The notes under the pieces are model-generated. The model saw only the letters and a list, made by a program, of their open reading frames with translations, had not been told where the DNA came from and ran no database searches. From Sphingobium sp. (GTDB taxonomy: Bacteria > Pseudomonadota > Alphaproteobacteria > Sphingomonadales > Sphingomonadaceae), in assembly GCA_023266575.1 (NCBI GenBank), contig JAHFPV010000008.1, positions 91,523 to 155,522 of the forward strand: a stretch of 64,000 bases of DNA, written 5' to 3'. A program made the position numbers and the translations under genes. Below are positions 25,729 through 34,593 of the stretch, one piece after another; the stretch's first letter is position 1; every line of letters begins with the position of its first letter.

Positions 25729-27414
25729 CTATCCCGCCCCCCGCTCCAGCACAGCGGGCTGCGCCGCATAGCGGCTCAGATAATCCTCTTCGCCCGTCGG
25801 CATCGCCAGATGATAGCCCTGGAAGAGGGTGCAGCCGATGACGCGCAGCATGTCCATCTGCGCCTGGTTCTCAATGCCTTCGACCACGACTTCCATCCCC
25901 AGCCCCTGAATAAGGCCCACGACGGCGGAGCAGATGGTGCGCGCTTCGGCGGAGGTGGCGATATCGCGCACCAGGCTGCGGTCGATCTTGACCCGGTCGA
26001 CCGGCAGTTCCTTCAGCCGCGACAGGTTGGAATAGCCGGTGCCAAAATCGTCAATGGCGATGCGTACGCCGTCGCGGCGCAGCGCGGCGAGTTGATCCAG
26101 CACGCGCGGTTCCATCTCCATCGCCAGCGATTCGGTGATTTCCAGCTCCAGCATCCCGTCCGGCACATGATGCGTGGCGATGGCGTGGCGCAGGCGCAGG
26201 AAGAAATCGGCCTGCCCCAGTTCGCGGGTCGAGATATTGACGGCGATCCGTTGATGGATGCCTGCGCTGGACCAGCGGGCAGCGGTTTCGCACACCCGGT
26301 TCATGACCCAGTCGCCCAGCGCGACGATGGCCCCGCTTTCCTCCGCCACCGGCACAAACGCACCGGGCATGACGATATTGCGTTCGGGATGCGCCCAGCG
26401 CACCAAAGCTTCGGCAGTGACCGCACGGCCAGTCAGGACGTCGATCTGCGGCTGGAACTCCAGCAGAAACTCGTCGCGTTCCAGCGCCAGCAGCAGGTCG
26501 CGCTCCAGATCGGCACGATCGGATGCCTCCAGTGCCAGCGCATCGCTATACATTTCGGCACGGCCGCGCCCTTCATGCTTGGCATGATACATGGCTATGT
26601 CGGCGGCGCGCAGCAGAGTCGACAGCGTGTCGCCATGATCGGGATAGCAGGCGATGCCGATGGATGCGCCGAGATCAACATGCTGGCTGCCAAGGTCGAA
26701 CCGTTCGCTCAGCGCGAACTGGATGGCGCGGGCGATCCGCGCGGCGGCGTTGTGGCCCGACAAGGTAGGGAAGAACATCGTGAATTCGTCACCGGCCAGA
26801 CGACCGATGACCGCGTCGCCCATCCCCGCGCCAATCTGCGCCATCACCACTTCGCGCAGGCGGCCCGCGACGCGCGCGAGCAACTGGTCGCCCGCGGCAT
26901 GGCCCAGCGTGTCGTTGACGCTTTTGAACCCGTCGAGATCGATGAAGAACAGGGCGGCCATGCCCCCCTCCTCGCGCTCGGCAAGCTGGCGTTCGACCTG
27001 GCGACAGAAACTGGTGCGGTTGGCAAGGCCCGTCACCTGATCGAACAGGGCAAGCGCCTGGACATGGTCGAGATTGGTGCGGACCTGGCTGAACAGGCTT
27101 TCGAGCGCGACCGACAGATCGGGCAATTCCAGCCCGATTTCGCGTGGCACGCGCGACTGGAGATCGCCATGGGCGGCGGCAAGCAGGCGCTCGGTGGCGG
27201 CGTCGATCGCGGTGGCAGTGGTGGCAATGGTGCGGCTGGCGGACGCCCAGCTCATCGTGCCGCAAAGAATCGCGATGATCAGCGCGCGGCCAATCTGGAC
27301 GATGTCGTCCTGCGCGCCCGGCGTGTAACCCAGCACCAGCGACAGAATGAACACCAGCGCCCCTGCGGCGCAGGCAAAGGCAGCAGCGCGGCTTTTCAAC
27401 GTAACGCCGTGCAT
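25729..27414 (-). CDS. Membrane GGDEF-EAL protein with AGDEF active site
   Basis: 561 aa. Two N-terminal transmembrane helices (about 10-60), a HAMP-like segment (60-120), a GGDEF domain (about 120-290) with RLAGDEFTMFF, and an EAL domain (about 300-545) with AEALVRW, DDFGTGYSNLS and VDRVKIDRSLV. The first glycine of GGDEF is alanine; some AGDEF enzymes remain active, so cyclase activity is possible. The phosphodiesterase motifs look intact. It ends 7 bp from the convergent dapE stop. Confidence 0.9.
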   Translation of the reverse strand: MHGVTLKSRAAAFACAAGALVFILSLVLGYTPGAQDDIVQIGRALIIAILCGTMSWASASRTIATTATAIDAATERLLAAAHGDLQSRVPREIGLELPDLSVALESLFSQVRTNLDHVQALALFDQVTGLANRTSFCRQVERQLAEREEGGMAALFFIDLDGFKSVNDTLGHAAGDQLLARVAGRLREVVMAQIGAGMGDAVIGRLAGDEFTMFFPTLSGHNAAARIARAIQFALSERFDLGSQHVDLGASIGIACYPDHGDTLSTLLRAADIAMYHAKHEGRGRAEMYSDALALEASDRADLERDLLLALERDEFLLEFQPQIDVLTGRAVTAEALVRWAHPERNIVMPGAFVPVAEESGAIVALGDWVMNRVCETAARWSSAGIHQRIAVNISTRELGQADFFLRLRHAIATHHVPDGMLELEITESLAMEMEPRVLDQLAALRRDGVRIAIDDFGTGYSNLSRLKELPVDRVKIDRSLVRDIATSAEARTICSAVVGLIQGLGMEVVVEGIENQAQMDMLRVIGCTLFQGYHLAMPTGEEDYLSRYAAQPAVLERGAG

Positions 27415-27514
27415 CTGCCTCCTTACCCCCGCAAGCGACCCCGAAAGAGGATCATGATCCGCCGGATATGAAGGACAGTGGTTAAGAAAAGATCAGCGAA
27501 AGCCGCGAAACCCG

Positions 27515-28048
27515 TTATTTTTTGCGACGCAAAACGAGATAAAGCGCGCCGTCGCCGCCATGACGCGGATGGGCGACCCGGACGCTGGCGATGCGGTCGG
27601 CATAGGGGCTGGTTTCGAGCCAATGGCCGATTTCCGCGCGGATCACGCCGCGCCGTGACGCCCCATCCGCCGCGTTTTTGGGCGGCTTGCCGGTCACGAC
27701 GAGGAGGACGCGGGCGTCCCGCGCCAGCCCCGACGCAATCGCCTGATTGAGCCGGACATGCGCCGCCGACAGGCTGTGGCCGTGCAGGTCGATGCTCATG
27801 TCCGGGTTGATCGTGCCGCCGCGAATCCGCTTTTCCCAGCCGCTATCCAGCACCGCCGCTGGGGTGCGGATGGGTGCCGGGGCCGGGGTCAAGCGTGGGG
27901 GTGGCGTTAACCCTGTTTTGACCGCGACAGCCACTGTCTGGGTCGGGAGCGCTGGCATGACCCGGCCATGCGGGCGGATCGGCCGGACCGATCGGGTCAG
28001 CGCGGTCCAGAGCGCGGCTTCATCGGGGGACAGGTGCCGCCGCGCCAT
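27515..28048 (-). CDS. Smr/MutS2 C-terminal domain protein
   Basis: 177 aa. A proline-rich N-terminal half is followed by an Smr domain: SIDLHGHSLSAAHVRLNQAI, VLLVVTGKP and VRVAHPRHGGDGALYLVLRR. Smr domains bind or nick nucleic acids; stand-alone proteobacterial versions have no agreed role. Start at ATG 28048 (MARRHLSPDE); the longer frame to 28225 overlaps mltA. Located 11 bp after mltA, a conserved neighbour in sphingomonads. Confidence 0.87.
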   Translation of the reverse strand: MARRHLSPDEAALWTALTRSVRPIRPHGRVMPALPTQTVAVAVKTGLTPPPRLTPAPAPIRTPAAVLDSGWEKRIRGGTINPDMSIDLHGHSLSAAHVRLNQAIASGLARDARVLLVVTGKPPKNAADGASRRGVIRAEIGHWLETSPYADRIASVRVAHPRHGGDGALYLVLRRKK

Positions 28049-28059
28049 CGAACGACCGG

Positions 28060-29313
28060 TCAGGGTAGGACGAGGCGCGCCGCCGAGCCGATCGGCAGCA
28101 ACACCAGCGCGCTGCCGCGTGCCGACATGCCGCCCGCAATACCCCGCGCCCGCGCGCCCGCGCCCCAGAAACTGTCGAAGCGGTTGGCGCCCTTGATCGC
28201 GCCGCCCGTATCCTGCGCGATCCACACGCCATTGGGTTCGGCGCGGTCGAGCGAGAGCAGCACCGGCGCGCCCAGCGGCACGAATTTGGGGTCGGCGGCA
28301 ACCGTGCCCTCCGCCGTCACCGGCACGCCCAGTGCGCCGATCGGCCCTGCGCCGGTCAGTTCGCGGAAAAAGACGAAGCTCTTATTCTCGTTCATGATCG
28401 CCGCGCCCTCGACCGGATTGGCGCGCAGATAAGCCATGATATCCTGCATCGATCCGGCCTGGATCAGGCCGCGATCCTTCATCAGCTTGCCGATGCCGCT
28501 ATAGTCGCGGCCATTCTGCCCATCATAGCCGATCCGCATGACGCTGCCGTCGGGCAGGTTGAGCCGCCCGCTGCCCTGCACCTGGAGGAAGAAAAATTCG
28601 ACCGGATCAGCGGCCCAAGCAAGTTCCAGCCCGCGCCCGGCCAATGCGCCCGCCACGATCTGCGCACGTTCGTCATAGGGGATGAATTTGGTGCCGGACA
28701 CCTTGCCACGGATCGTGCGGCCTTTCAGGCTCTCGCTGAACTGGCCGAGATCGACGTCGATCAGGTCGGTGGGGCGGCGATAGATCGGCACCTCATAGCC
28801 GGGCTGGCGGGTGCGCGATCCGGCGATTTCCGGTTCATAATAGCCGGTGACGAACGCCGCGCCGGTGCCGACCTGCACCGCTTCAAAATAGCGGGAGAAA
28901 AACTCGCTTGCGCTGGCTTCAGACCAGCTGGAGGCCGCCGCGCAGGCATTGTTCCAGTCCGATCCCTTGGTCAGGCCGCTCTGGTCGGTGCGGCGCATCA
29001 GCGTGGGGCAGGATATGCGGAAGGCTTCGAGCGCCAGCCGCGACCGTTCGCCCGACGGGATCAGGCTGGCGATATCGGGACCGCGCGTCACGCCAAGACC
29101 CGCCGCCGTGCTACTGTCCAGCGCCGGATCGGCAGGCACTTCGACGGGCAGGGTCGGACGCGGCGTGGCAGGAGTCGGGCGCGTCGCCTCACCAGATGGT
29201 ACGGGACGGGACGGGGTGGCGAGGCCACTGGCCGATGGCGGGATCATCCCGCCTGCGCAGGCGGACAGCGCCAGCGCTGCGATCAGCGCGCCCGCCGATT
29301 GCCGAACACTCAT
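28060..29313 (-). CDS. mltA: Membrane-bound lytic murein transglycosylase A
   Basis: 417 aa lipoprotein (ALIAALALSACAGG lipobox, then a Pro/Thr linker to about residue 65). The MltA and 3D domains show FVTGYYEPEIAGSR, FFLQVQGSGRLNLPDG, and VWIAQDTGGAIKGANRFDSFWG, which has the catalytic aspartate region. It cleaves glycan strands to 1,6-anhydromuropeptides during wall turnover. Sits 7 bp after the Tim44-like gene in a likely operon. Confidence 0.93.
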   Translation of the reverse strand: MSVRQSAGALIAALALSACAGGMIPPSASGLATPSRPVPSGEATRPTPATPRPTLPVEVPADPALDSSTAAGLGVTRGPDIASLIPSGERSRLALEAFRISCPTLMRRTDQSGLTKGSDWNNACAAASSWSEASASEFFSRYFEAVQVGTGAAFVTGYYEPEIAGSRTRQPGYEVPIYRRPTDLIDVDLGQFSESLKGRTIRGKVSGTKFIPYDERAQIVAGALAGRGLELAWAADPVEFFFLQVQGSGRLNLPDGSVMRIGYDGQNGRDYSGIGKLMKDRGLIQAGSMQDIMAYLRANPVEGAAIMNENKSFVFFRELTGAGPIGALGVPVTAEGTVAADPKFVPLGAPVLLSLDRAEPNGVWIAQDTGGAIKGANRFDSFWGAGARARGIAGGMSARGSALVLLPIGSAARLVLP

Positions 29314-29320
29314 GCCGCGA

Positions 29321-29974
29321 TCACGCTTCGTCGGTTTCGCTAAGCTTCCAGTTGGGATCGGCGCTGCGAATGTCGCGGGTGAAAGTCCAGATATCGTTGG
29401 TGCCGACCGCGTCGGTCATCGATCCGGCGACGACATTGCCGTCCTTGTCGCGGGTGACGGCGGCGATGTCGGCCTCAAACCGCAGCGCGACCTGAGCAAT
29501 GCGGCCATCGACCGATGCCTCGACAATCTGGGCCTTTTCGATGCGGACCAGCCGGTTGTCGAGGACATGCCCCTCCGCCTCACGGGCGGCGATCGCATCT
29601 TCAAACGATGCACGCACATCCTCGTCACACAGCCAAGCCAGTTCATCGCGGTCGCCGCGCCAAAAGGCCTCCAGCACCATGCGATAGGCGCTTTTCGCGC
29701 CATCGACGAATTGCGGCACGTCGAAGCTGCGGTCGGCGGCGATCAGCGCGCGGACACCCATTTCAGCGCCGGGTGCGATCAGTCCATCGGCCAGACGCAC
29801 CGAATCGCCCGCCATTTCAGTGGCGGGGCGCGGTTGCAGGACCGTCACCTTGGCGCGGTCCTCCGCCGGGCGCAGCGCAGGCTCCTGTTCGTGCCCGGTA
29901 CGCTTGCCGAGAACGGAATAGAGCCGCAGCGCCAGAAAACCGGCGATCATGGCGAGGATGACAATCACATACAC
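29321..29974 (-). CDS. timA: Tim44/TimA family membrane-associated protein
   Basis: 217 aa with one N-terminal transmembrane helix (VIVILAMIAGFLALRLYSVLG) and a C-terminal Tim44-like domain (FVDGAKSAYRMVLEAFWRGDRDELAWLCDEDV, NDIWTFTRDIRSADPNWKLSETDEA). Mitochondrial Tim44 recruits import motors; the bacterial TimA is membrane-attached and its job is less clear. Divergent from secB, in the conserved order secB-timA-mltA-smr. Confidence 0.88.
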   Translation of the reverse strand: MYVIVILAMIAGFLALRLYSVLGKRTGHEQEPALRPAEDRAKVTVLQPRPATEMAGDSVRLADGLIAPGAEMGVRALIAADRSFDVPQFVDGAKSAYRMVLEAFWRGDRDELAWLCDEDVRASFEDAIAAREAEGHVLDNRLVRIEKAQIVEASVDGRIAQVALRFEADIAAVTRDKDGNVVAGSMTDAVGTNDIWTFTRDIRSADPNWKLSETDEA

Positions 29975-30155
29975 GGAAGGCTATACCCTTTGTGTGGGGA
30001 CAATGTTCCGACCAACATAGGCATGTTTGCACGCAACTTCAAATAGGGGGTTGCACGGCGCGGCATTGCCCTGTCCTTCCGCCCCTGCTAAGCGCGCGGG
30101 CATCGCAAAGGGGGGCTTGCCGCCCGCCGGACAACAGGGAAAGCCAGGACAGACG

Positions 30156-30662
30156 ATGGCCGACGAAGTCGACACCAACTACACCGTGAACACCCAGGTC
30201 AACGGCGCCGACACTGCGCCGCAGATCGCGCTGATCAGCCAATATGTGAAAGACCTGTCGTTCGAGAATCCGAACGCTCCGGCCTGCTACCAGTGGCCCG
30301 ACCAACCGCAGATCGACGTCCAGTTCAACATCGGTGCCGACAAGGTCGGCGAAGAAGTGCTGGAAGTCTCGCTGAAGATCGAGGTGAAGGCTGTCGCGCC
30401 ACAGGGCACCGCCTTTGCCGTCGAGCTGCTCTATGCCGCCCTGTTCGGGATGCGCAACGTGCCGGAGGATCAGGTTCAGCCCTTCATGCTGGCCGAAGCC
30501 CCGCGCCTCATCTTCCCCTTCGCCCGCCGCGTGCTGGCCGACGCGATCCGCGACGGCGGCTTCCCGCCGCTGCTGCTCGACCCGATCGACTTTGGCGCTC
30601 TGTATTTGCAGCAGGCGCAGCAGATGGAAACGACCGCTGGCGAGCCTGCCGGTCACGCCTGA
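30156..30662 (+). CDS. secB: Protein-export chaperone SecB
   Basis: 168 aa. ISQYVKDLSFENPNAP and APRLIFPFARRVLADAIRDGGFPPLLLDPIDFGALYLQ are the SecB signatures. It keeps precursors unfolded and hands them to SecA. Start at ATG 30156 with a CAGGACAG ribosome binding site; the frame extends 43 codons upstream without similarity. Confidence 0.96.
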   Translation: MADEVDTNYTVNTQVNGADTAPQIALISQYVKDLSFENPNAPACYQWPDQPQIDVQFNIGADKVGEEVLEVSLKIEVKAVAPQGTAFAVELLYAALFGMRNVPEDQVQPFMLAEAPRLIFPFARRVLADAIRDGGFPPLLLDPIDFGALYLQQAQQMETTAGEPAGHA

Positions 30663-30676
30663 CATCCATCTTCAAC

Positions 30677-30784
30677 CGTTCGTGCTGAGTAGGGACTGAG
30701 CTTGTCGAAGGCCCGTATCGAAGCATCCGCACTATCCTTCGATACGCCGCTTCGACAAGCTCAGCGGCTACTCAGGACGAACGG
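30677..30784. repeat. Large inverted repeat after secB
   Basis: Arms CCGTTCGTGCTGAGTAGG.../...CTACTCAGGACGAACGG with inner CTGAGCTTGTCGAAG / CTTCGACAAGCTCAG. Same family as 13770-13846 but with a longer loop. It may end transcription from secB. Confidence 0.8.
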
Positions 30785-30808
30785 GGTTTATATCGTGAGA
30801 GGGCGGCT

Positions 30809-32395
30809 ATGGGCCTGCTGAGAGCCACCTCCACCATCGGCGGACTGACGCTGGTCAGCCGGATTTTGGGGATGGTGCGCGACATGCTGGTGGCGCGCTT
30901 TCTGGGCGCGGGGCTGGCGTCCGATGCCTTCCTGATCGCCTGGCGCCTGCCCAACCTGTTCCGCGCCCTCTTTGCCGAGGGCGCTTTTGCCGCCGTGTTC
31001 GTGCCGATGTTCAACCGGACGATGGCGGAAGGGGACAAGGACGCACCGGGCAGTGGCAAGGCGGTCGCGGTCGCCTTTGCCGGGCAGATCTTGTCGATCC
31101 TGTTCCCGGTGCTGGTCCTTTTTTCGCTGCTCATGATGGCGCTGGCCGCGCCGGTGGTCTGGGCGATGACCGGGGGCTTCCCCGATGGTGGCCCGGCCAA
31201 GTTCGATCTGGCCGTCACGCTGACCCGTATCACCTTCCCCTATCTGGCGCTGATCAGCCTTGTGTCGCTGCTCGGCGGCATATTGAATTCGCTCGATCGC
31301 TTCTGGGTCAATGCCGCCGCCCCGGTGCTGCTCAACCTGTGCATGATCGGCGCGGTGGTGTTTTTTCGCGGCGCGACCCCGATCGAGACCGCGCATACGC
31401 AGGCGATTGCGGTCACCGTCTCCGGGCTGTTGCAACTGCTGTGGCTGATCTGGGCCTGCCGCCGCGCGGGCGTGGTGCTGCGGCTCCAGCGGCCGCGCCT
31501 TTCGCCGCAGGTGCGCCGGTTGCTGGCGCTGATCGGCCCGGCGGCGCTGGGCGCGGGCGCGATCCAGTTCAACCTGTTGATCTCGACCAGCCTCGCCGCT
31601 CGCTTCCTGCCGCAGGGGGCCGTGAGTTATCTTTATTATGCCGACCGGCTGAACCAGTTGCCGCTGGGCCTGATCGGTATTGGCGTTGGCACCGCCATCC
31701 TGCCTGCCCTCTCGCGCCAGATCGGGTCGGGCAATGAACAGGCCGCCAGCCATACCCAGAACCGGGCGATGGAGCTGGCGCTGTTCCTGGCCCTGCCCGC
31801 TGCCGTCGCGCTATGCCTCTCGGCAACGCCACTGATCCGCGGGCTGCTCCAGCATGGTGCCTTTACCGCGACCGACACGATCGGTGCAGCAGGTGCACTC
31901 GCCGCCTTTGCCCTGGGCGTTCCCGCCTATGTCCTGATCAAGGTGCTGACACCCGGCTTCTACGCGCGACAGGACACCAGGACGCCGGTGCGGGTCGCGG
32001 TATTCTCCATGCTGTTCAATCTGGTCGGCAACCTCACCCTGATCTGGCCGTTCGGCCATGTCGGCGTGGCCATCTCCACCGCGATCGCCGCGTGGGTCAA
32101 TGTGCTGATCCTCTACTGGCTGCTCCATCGCCGCGACCAGTTGCGGATGGACGCGCGGTTCCGGGGCAAGGCGCTGCGCATCATCCTGGCCAGCGCGATC
32201 ATGGGCGGGGCGCTGCTGCTGCTCAATCCGCTGGTCGATCCCTATATGGCAGGCAACCTGACCCAGCGCGTCGTCGCGCTTGGCCTGTTGTGCGGCATTG
32301 GCGGTCTGGTCTATGGGGCGGCGGCCCTGATCGTCCGGGCCTATAGTATCACCGAATTGCGTGGCGCCCTGCGCCGTGCGCCCAAAGCGAGTTAA
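30809..32395 (+). CDS. murJ: Lipid II flippase MurJ
   Basis: 528 aa polytopic membrane protein of the MOP superfamily (about 14 helices). N-terminal TLVSRILGMVRDMLVARFLGAG and LFAEGAFAAVFVPMF are MurJ landmarks, and PAALGAGAIQFNLL is in the central region. It flips lipid II across the inner membrane for wall synthesis. Start at ATG 30809. The trpS start is 7 bp after the stop. Confidence 0.95.
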   Translation: MGLLRATSTIGGLTLVSRILGMVRDMLVARFLGAGLASDAFLIAWRLPNLFRALFAEGAFAAVFVPMFNRTMAEGDKDAPGSGKAVAVAFAGQILSILFPVLVLFSLLMMALAAPVVWAMTGGFPDGGPAKFDLAVTLTRITFPYLALISLVSLLGGILNSLDRFWVNAAAPVLLNLCMIGAVVFFRGATPIETAHTQAIAVTVSGLLQLLWLIWACRRAGVVLRLQRPRLSPQVRRLLALIGPAALGAGAIQFNLLISTSLAARFLPQGAVSYLYYADRLNQLPLGLIGIGVGTAILPALSRQIGSGNEQAASHTQNRAMELALFLALPAAVALCLSATPLIRGLLQHGAFTATDTIGAAGALAAFALGVPAYVLIKVLTPGFYARQDTRTPVRVAVFSMLFNLVGNLTLIWPFGHVGVAISTAIAAWVNVLILYWLLHRRDQLRMDARFRGKALRIILASAIMGGALLLLNPLVDPYMAGNLTQRVVALGLLCGIGGLVYGAAALIVRAYSITELRGALRRAPKAS

Positions 32396-32402
32396 TCGAC
32401 CC

Positions 32403-33407
32403 ATGCGCGTCCTTTCCGGCATCCAGCCCACCGGCAATCTGCACCTTGGCAATTATCTGGGCGCGATCCGCAACTGGGTGAAGATGCAGGACGAAATGGA
32501 TGCGGACTCGCAATGCTTCTTCTTCCTCGCCGATATGCACTCCATCACCGTGCATGAGGGGCGCGAACAGCGTATCTGCAACGTGCGCGACATGGCCGCC
32601 GCGCTGGTCGCCGCCGGGATCGATCCCGACCGGTCGGTCCTGTTCAACCAGGCGCGCGTTCCCGCCCATGCGGAGCTCTGCTGGTTATTGAACGGCACCG
32701 CGCGGATCGGCTGGCTTAACCGCATGACCCAGTTCAAGGACAAGGCAGGCAAGGATCGCGAAGGCGCATCGGTCGGCCTGTTCGTCTACCCCGTGCTGCA
32801 AGCCGCCGACATATTGCTCTATCAGGCGACCCATGTGCCGGTGGGCGAGGACCAGAAACAGCATCTGGAACTGTGCCGCGACATCGCGACCAAGTTCAAC
32901 ACGGATTTCGGCGCAGACGTTTTCACCCTGCCCGCGCCGATCATCCCAAAGGAAAGCGCGCGCATCATGTCGCTGCGCGATGGGACGGCGAAAATGTCCA
33001 AGTCCGATCCGTCCGACCTCAGCCGCATCAACCTGACCGACGATGATGATGCGATCATGGCCAAGGTGAAGAAAGCCAAGAGCGATCAGGACATGCTGCC
33101 TGAGACAGCCGAAGGGCTGGCGGGACGTCCCGAAGCAGGCAATCTGGTCGGCATATTGGCGACGATGACCGGTCGCACCACCGACGCGGTCTGCGCCGAA
33201 TTTGCCGGCAAGGGCTTTGGCGCATTCAAGCCGGTGCTCGGCGAAGTGCTGGTCGAAACGCTCCGCCCGATTCGCCAGCGCTTTCTGGAGCTGCGCACCG
33301 AGGACGCGGCACTCGACGCGATCCTGGACAAGGGCGCAGCCAGGGCGGCGACGGCGGCAGAACCCACGCTGCGTGCGGCCTATGATGCGATGGGGTTGAT
33401 GCGCTGA
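32403..33407 (+). CDS. trpS: Tryptophanyl-tRNA synthetase
   Basis: 334 aa class I synthetase. The HIGH-type motif is in SGIQPTGNLHLGNYLGA and the KMSKS motif in TAKMSKSDPSD. It charges tRNA-Trp. Start at ATG 32403, preceded closely by murJ, so they form an operon as in many relatives. Confidence 0.96.
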   Translation: MRVLSGIQPTGNLHLGNYLGAIRNWVKMQDEMDADSQCFFFLADMHSITVHEGREQRICNVRDMAAALVAAGIDPDRSVLFNQARVPAHAELCWLLNGTARIGWLNRMTQFKDKAGKDREGASVGLFVYPVLQAADILLYQATHVPVGEDQKQHLELCRDIATKFNTDFGADVFTLPAPIIPKESARIMSLRDGTAKMSKSDPSDLSRINLTDDDDAIMAKVKKAKSDQDMLPETAEGLAGRPEAGNLVGILATMTGRTTDAVCAEFAGKGFGAFKPVLGEVLVETLRPIRQRFLELRTEDAALDAILDKGAARAATAAEPTLRAAYDAMGLMR

Positions 33408-33561
33408 CGGGTTTGACCGGTCGGCAACGTCCCTGACCTGACAGAACATGCTTTGCGCCCGTTCGGTTACTTCGTGCGTTCAAATGATGTTCAGTTGCGT
33501 TTTGCTATCGCACGGCGCACATAGTTCATTAGGCTCCATGCCTGGTACAGGACGCAGAAAA

Positions 33562-34224
33562 ATGACCCGTTTCAAGAAGTTCGGCATGTTCGCGGCGCCC
33601 GCTCTGGCGCTGGCGGCGCTTTCTGGCTGCGCCACCCCGTTCAAGGCTGATGTGGCGCGCTTTCAGCAGCTCCCGGCCCCGGCTGGCCAGAGCTTCACGA
33701 TCGTCGCGGATAATCCGCAACTGGCTGGCGGCCTTGAATTTTCCCATTATGCCGCGCTGGTTGGCCAGCGGCTGAGCCAGACCGGCTATGTCGCGGCCAG
33801 CGATCCGGCCAGCGCTGACCTGATCGTCCGCGTAGCCTATGATGTCGATAATGGCCGGGAGAAGATACGCTCGACCGGCTTTGGCGGCGGCTGGGGCGCG
33901 GACCCCTTCATGTATGGCGGCGGCTGGGGGATGCGCGGTCGCTGGGGTCGGCCATGGGGCTATGGCTTTTATGATCCCTGGCTGTTCGGCGGCAGCGGCT
34001 TCAACGATGTATCGAGCTACACCGTCTATACCAGCGACCTCAGCATGAAGATTGATCGCGCCGCCGACAATCGCCGCCTGTTCGAGGGCAAGGCGAGCGC
34101 GCGGTCGCTGTCCAACAAGCTGACCTATCTGGTCCCCAACCTGATCGACGCGATGTTCACCAATTTCCCCGGCCAGAATGGCGAGGATGTGAAGATCACC
34201 CTGCCGCCCGAAAAAAAGGGCTGA
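33562..34224 (+). CDS. DUF4136 family lipoprotein
   Basis: 220 aa. ALALAALSGCATP is a lipobox. The DUF4136 domain follows (FQQLPAPAGQSFTIVAD, DPASADLIVRVAYDVDNG, YTVYTSDLSMKIDRA, AMFTNFPGQNGEDVKI), interrupted by a Gly/Trp/Arg-rich stretch near residues 110-140 (GGGWGMRGRWGRPWGYG). Role unknown; probably outer-membrane associated. A strong intrinsic terminator lies 43 bp downstream. Confidence 0.85.
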   Translation: MTRFKKFGMFAAPALALAALSGCATPFKADVARFQQLPAPAGQSFTIVADNPQLAGGLEFSHYAALVGQRLSQTGYVAASDPASADLIVRVAYDVDNGREKIRSTGFGGGWGADPFMYGGGWGMRGRWGRPWGYGFYDPWLFGGSGFNDVSSYTVYTSDLSMKIDRAADNRRLFEGKASARSLSNKLTYLVPNLIDAMFTNFPGQNGEDVKITLPPEKKG

Positions 34225-34267
34225 CACAGGCACAAGCTACGGGGCGGCTCCCAGCCTGACCCGATTG

Positions 34268-34304
34268 GCCCGGCGATCTTATGTGGTCGCCGGGCCTTCT
34301 TTTT
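34268..34304 (+). terminator. Intrinsic terminator after DUF4136 gene
   Basis: GGCCCGGCGA (34268-34277) pairs with TCGCCGGGCC (34287-34296), followed by TTCTTTTTT. A 10-bp GC stem plus U-tract on the plus strand. Confidence 0.9.
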
Positions 34305-34317
34305 TGGCGAGGAGCGT

Positions 34318-34507
34318 ACCCCGCCCCCTTTCCCTTGAGGGAGAGGGATGCGCAGACTTGGCAGCTTGCTGCCCTAGTCGTAGCTGGGAGAGGGTGTCCC
34401 AGCCTCCCAGTAGAACGCACGTCCAGCGTCGAACCCCCTCATCCAACTGCGCCTAACCTCACTGCGTTCGGCAAGGCTCCATATCCTTCTCCCCACCGGG
34501 GAGAAGG
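34318..34507. repeat. Long intergenic repeat, family B copy 2
   Basis: Collinear with 17991-18178 (see the blocks named there), ending TATCCTTCTCCCCACCGGGG AGAAGG in two parts. It separates the DUF4136 gene and the symporter gene. Confidence 0.8.
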
Positions 34508-34593
34508 CGCGGGTGCGCATTTTTTCCTGTCCTCTTGGCCACAACAGCCGTTAGCCTGTCCCCGCGCTTCGTTGCGTGGGGGAAGCTAAGCCT

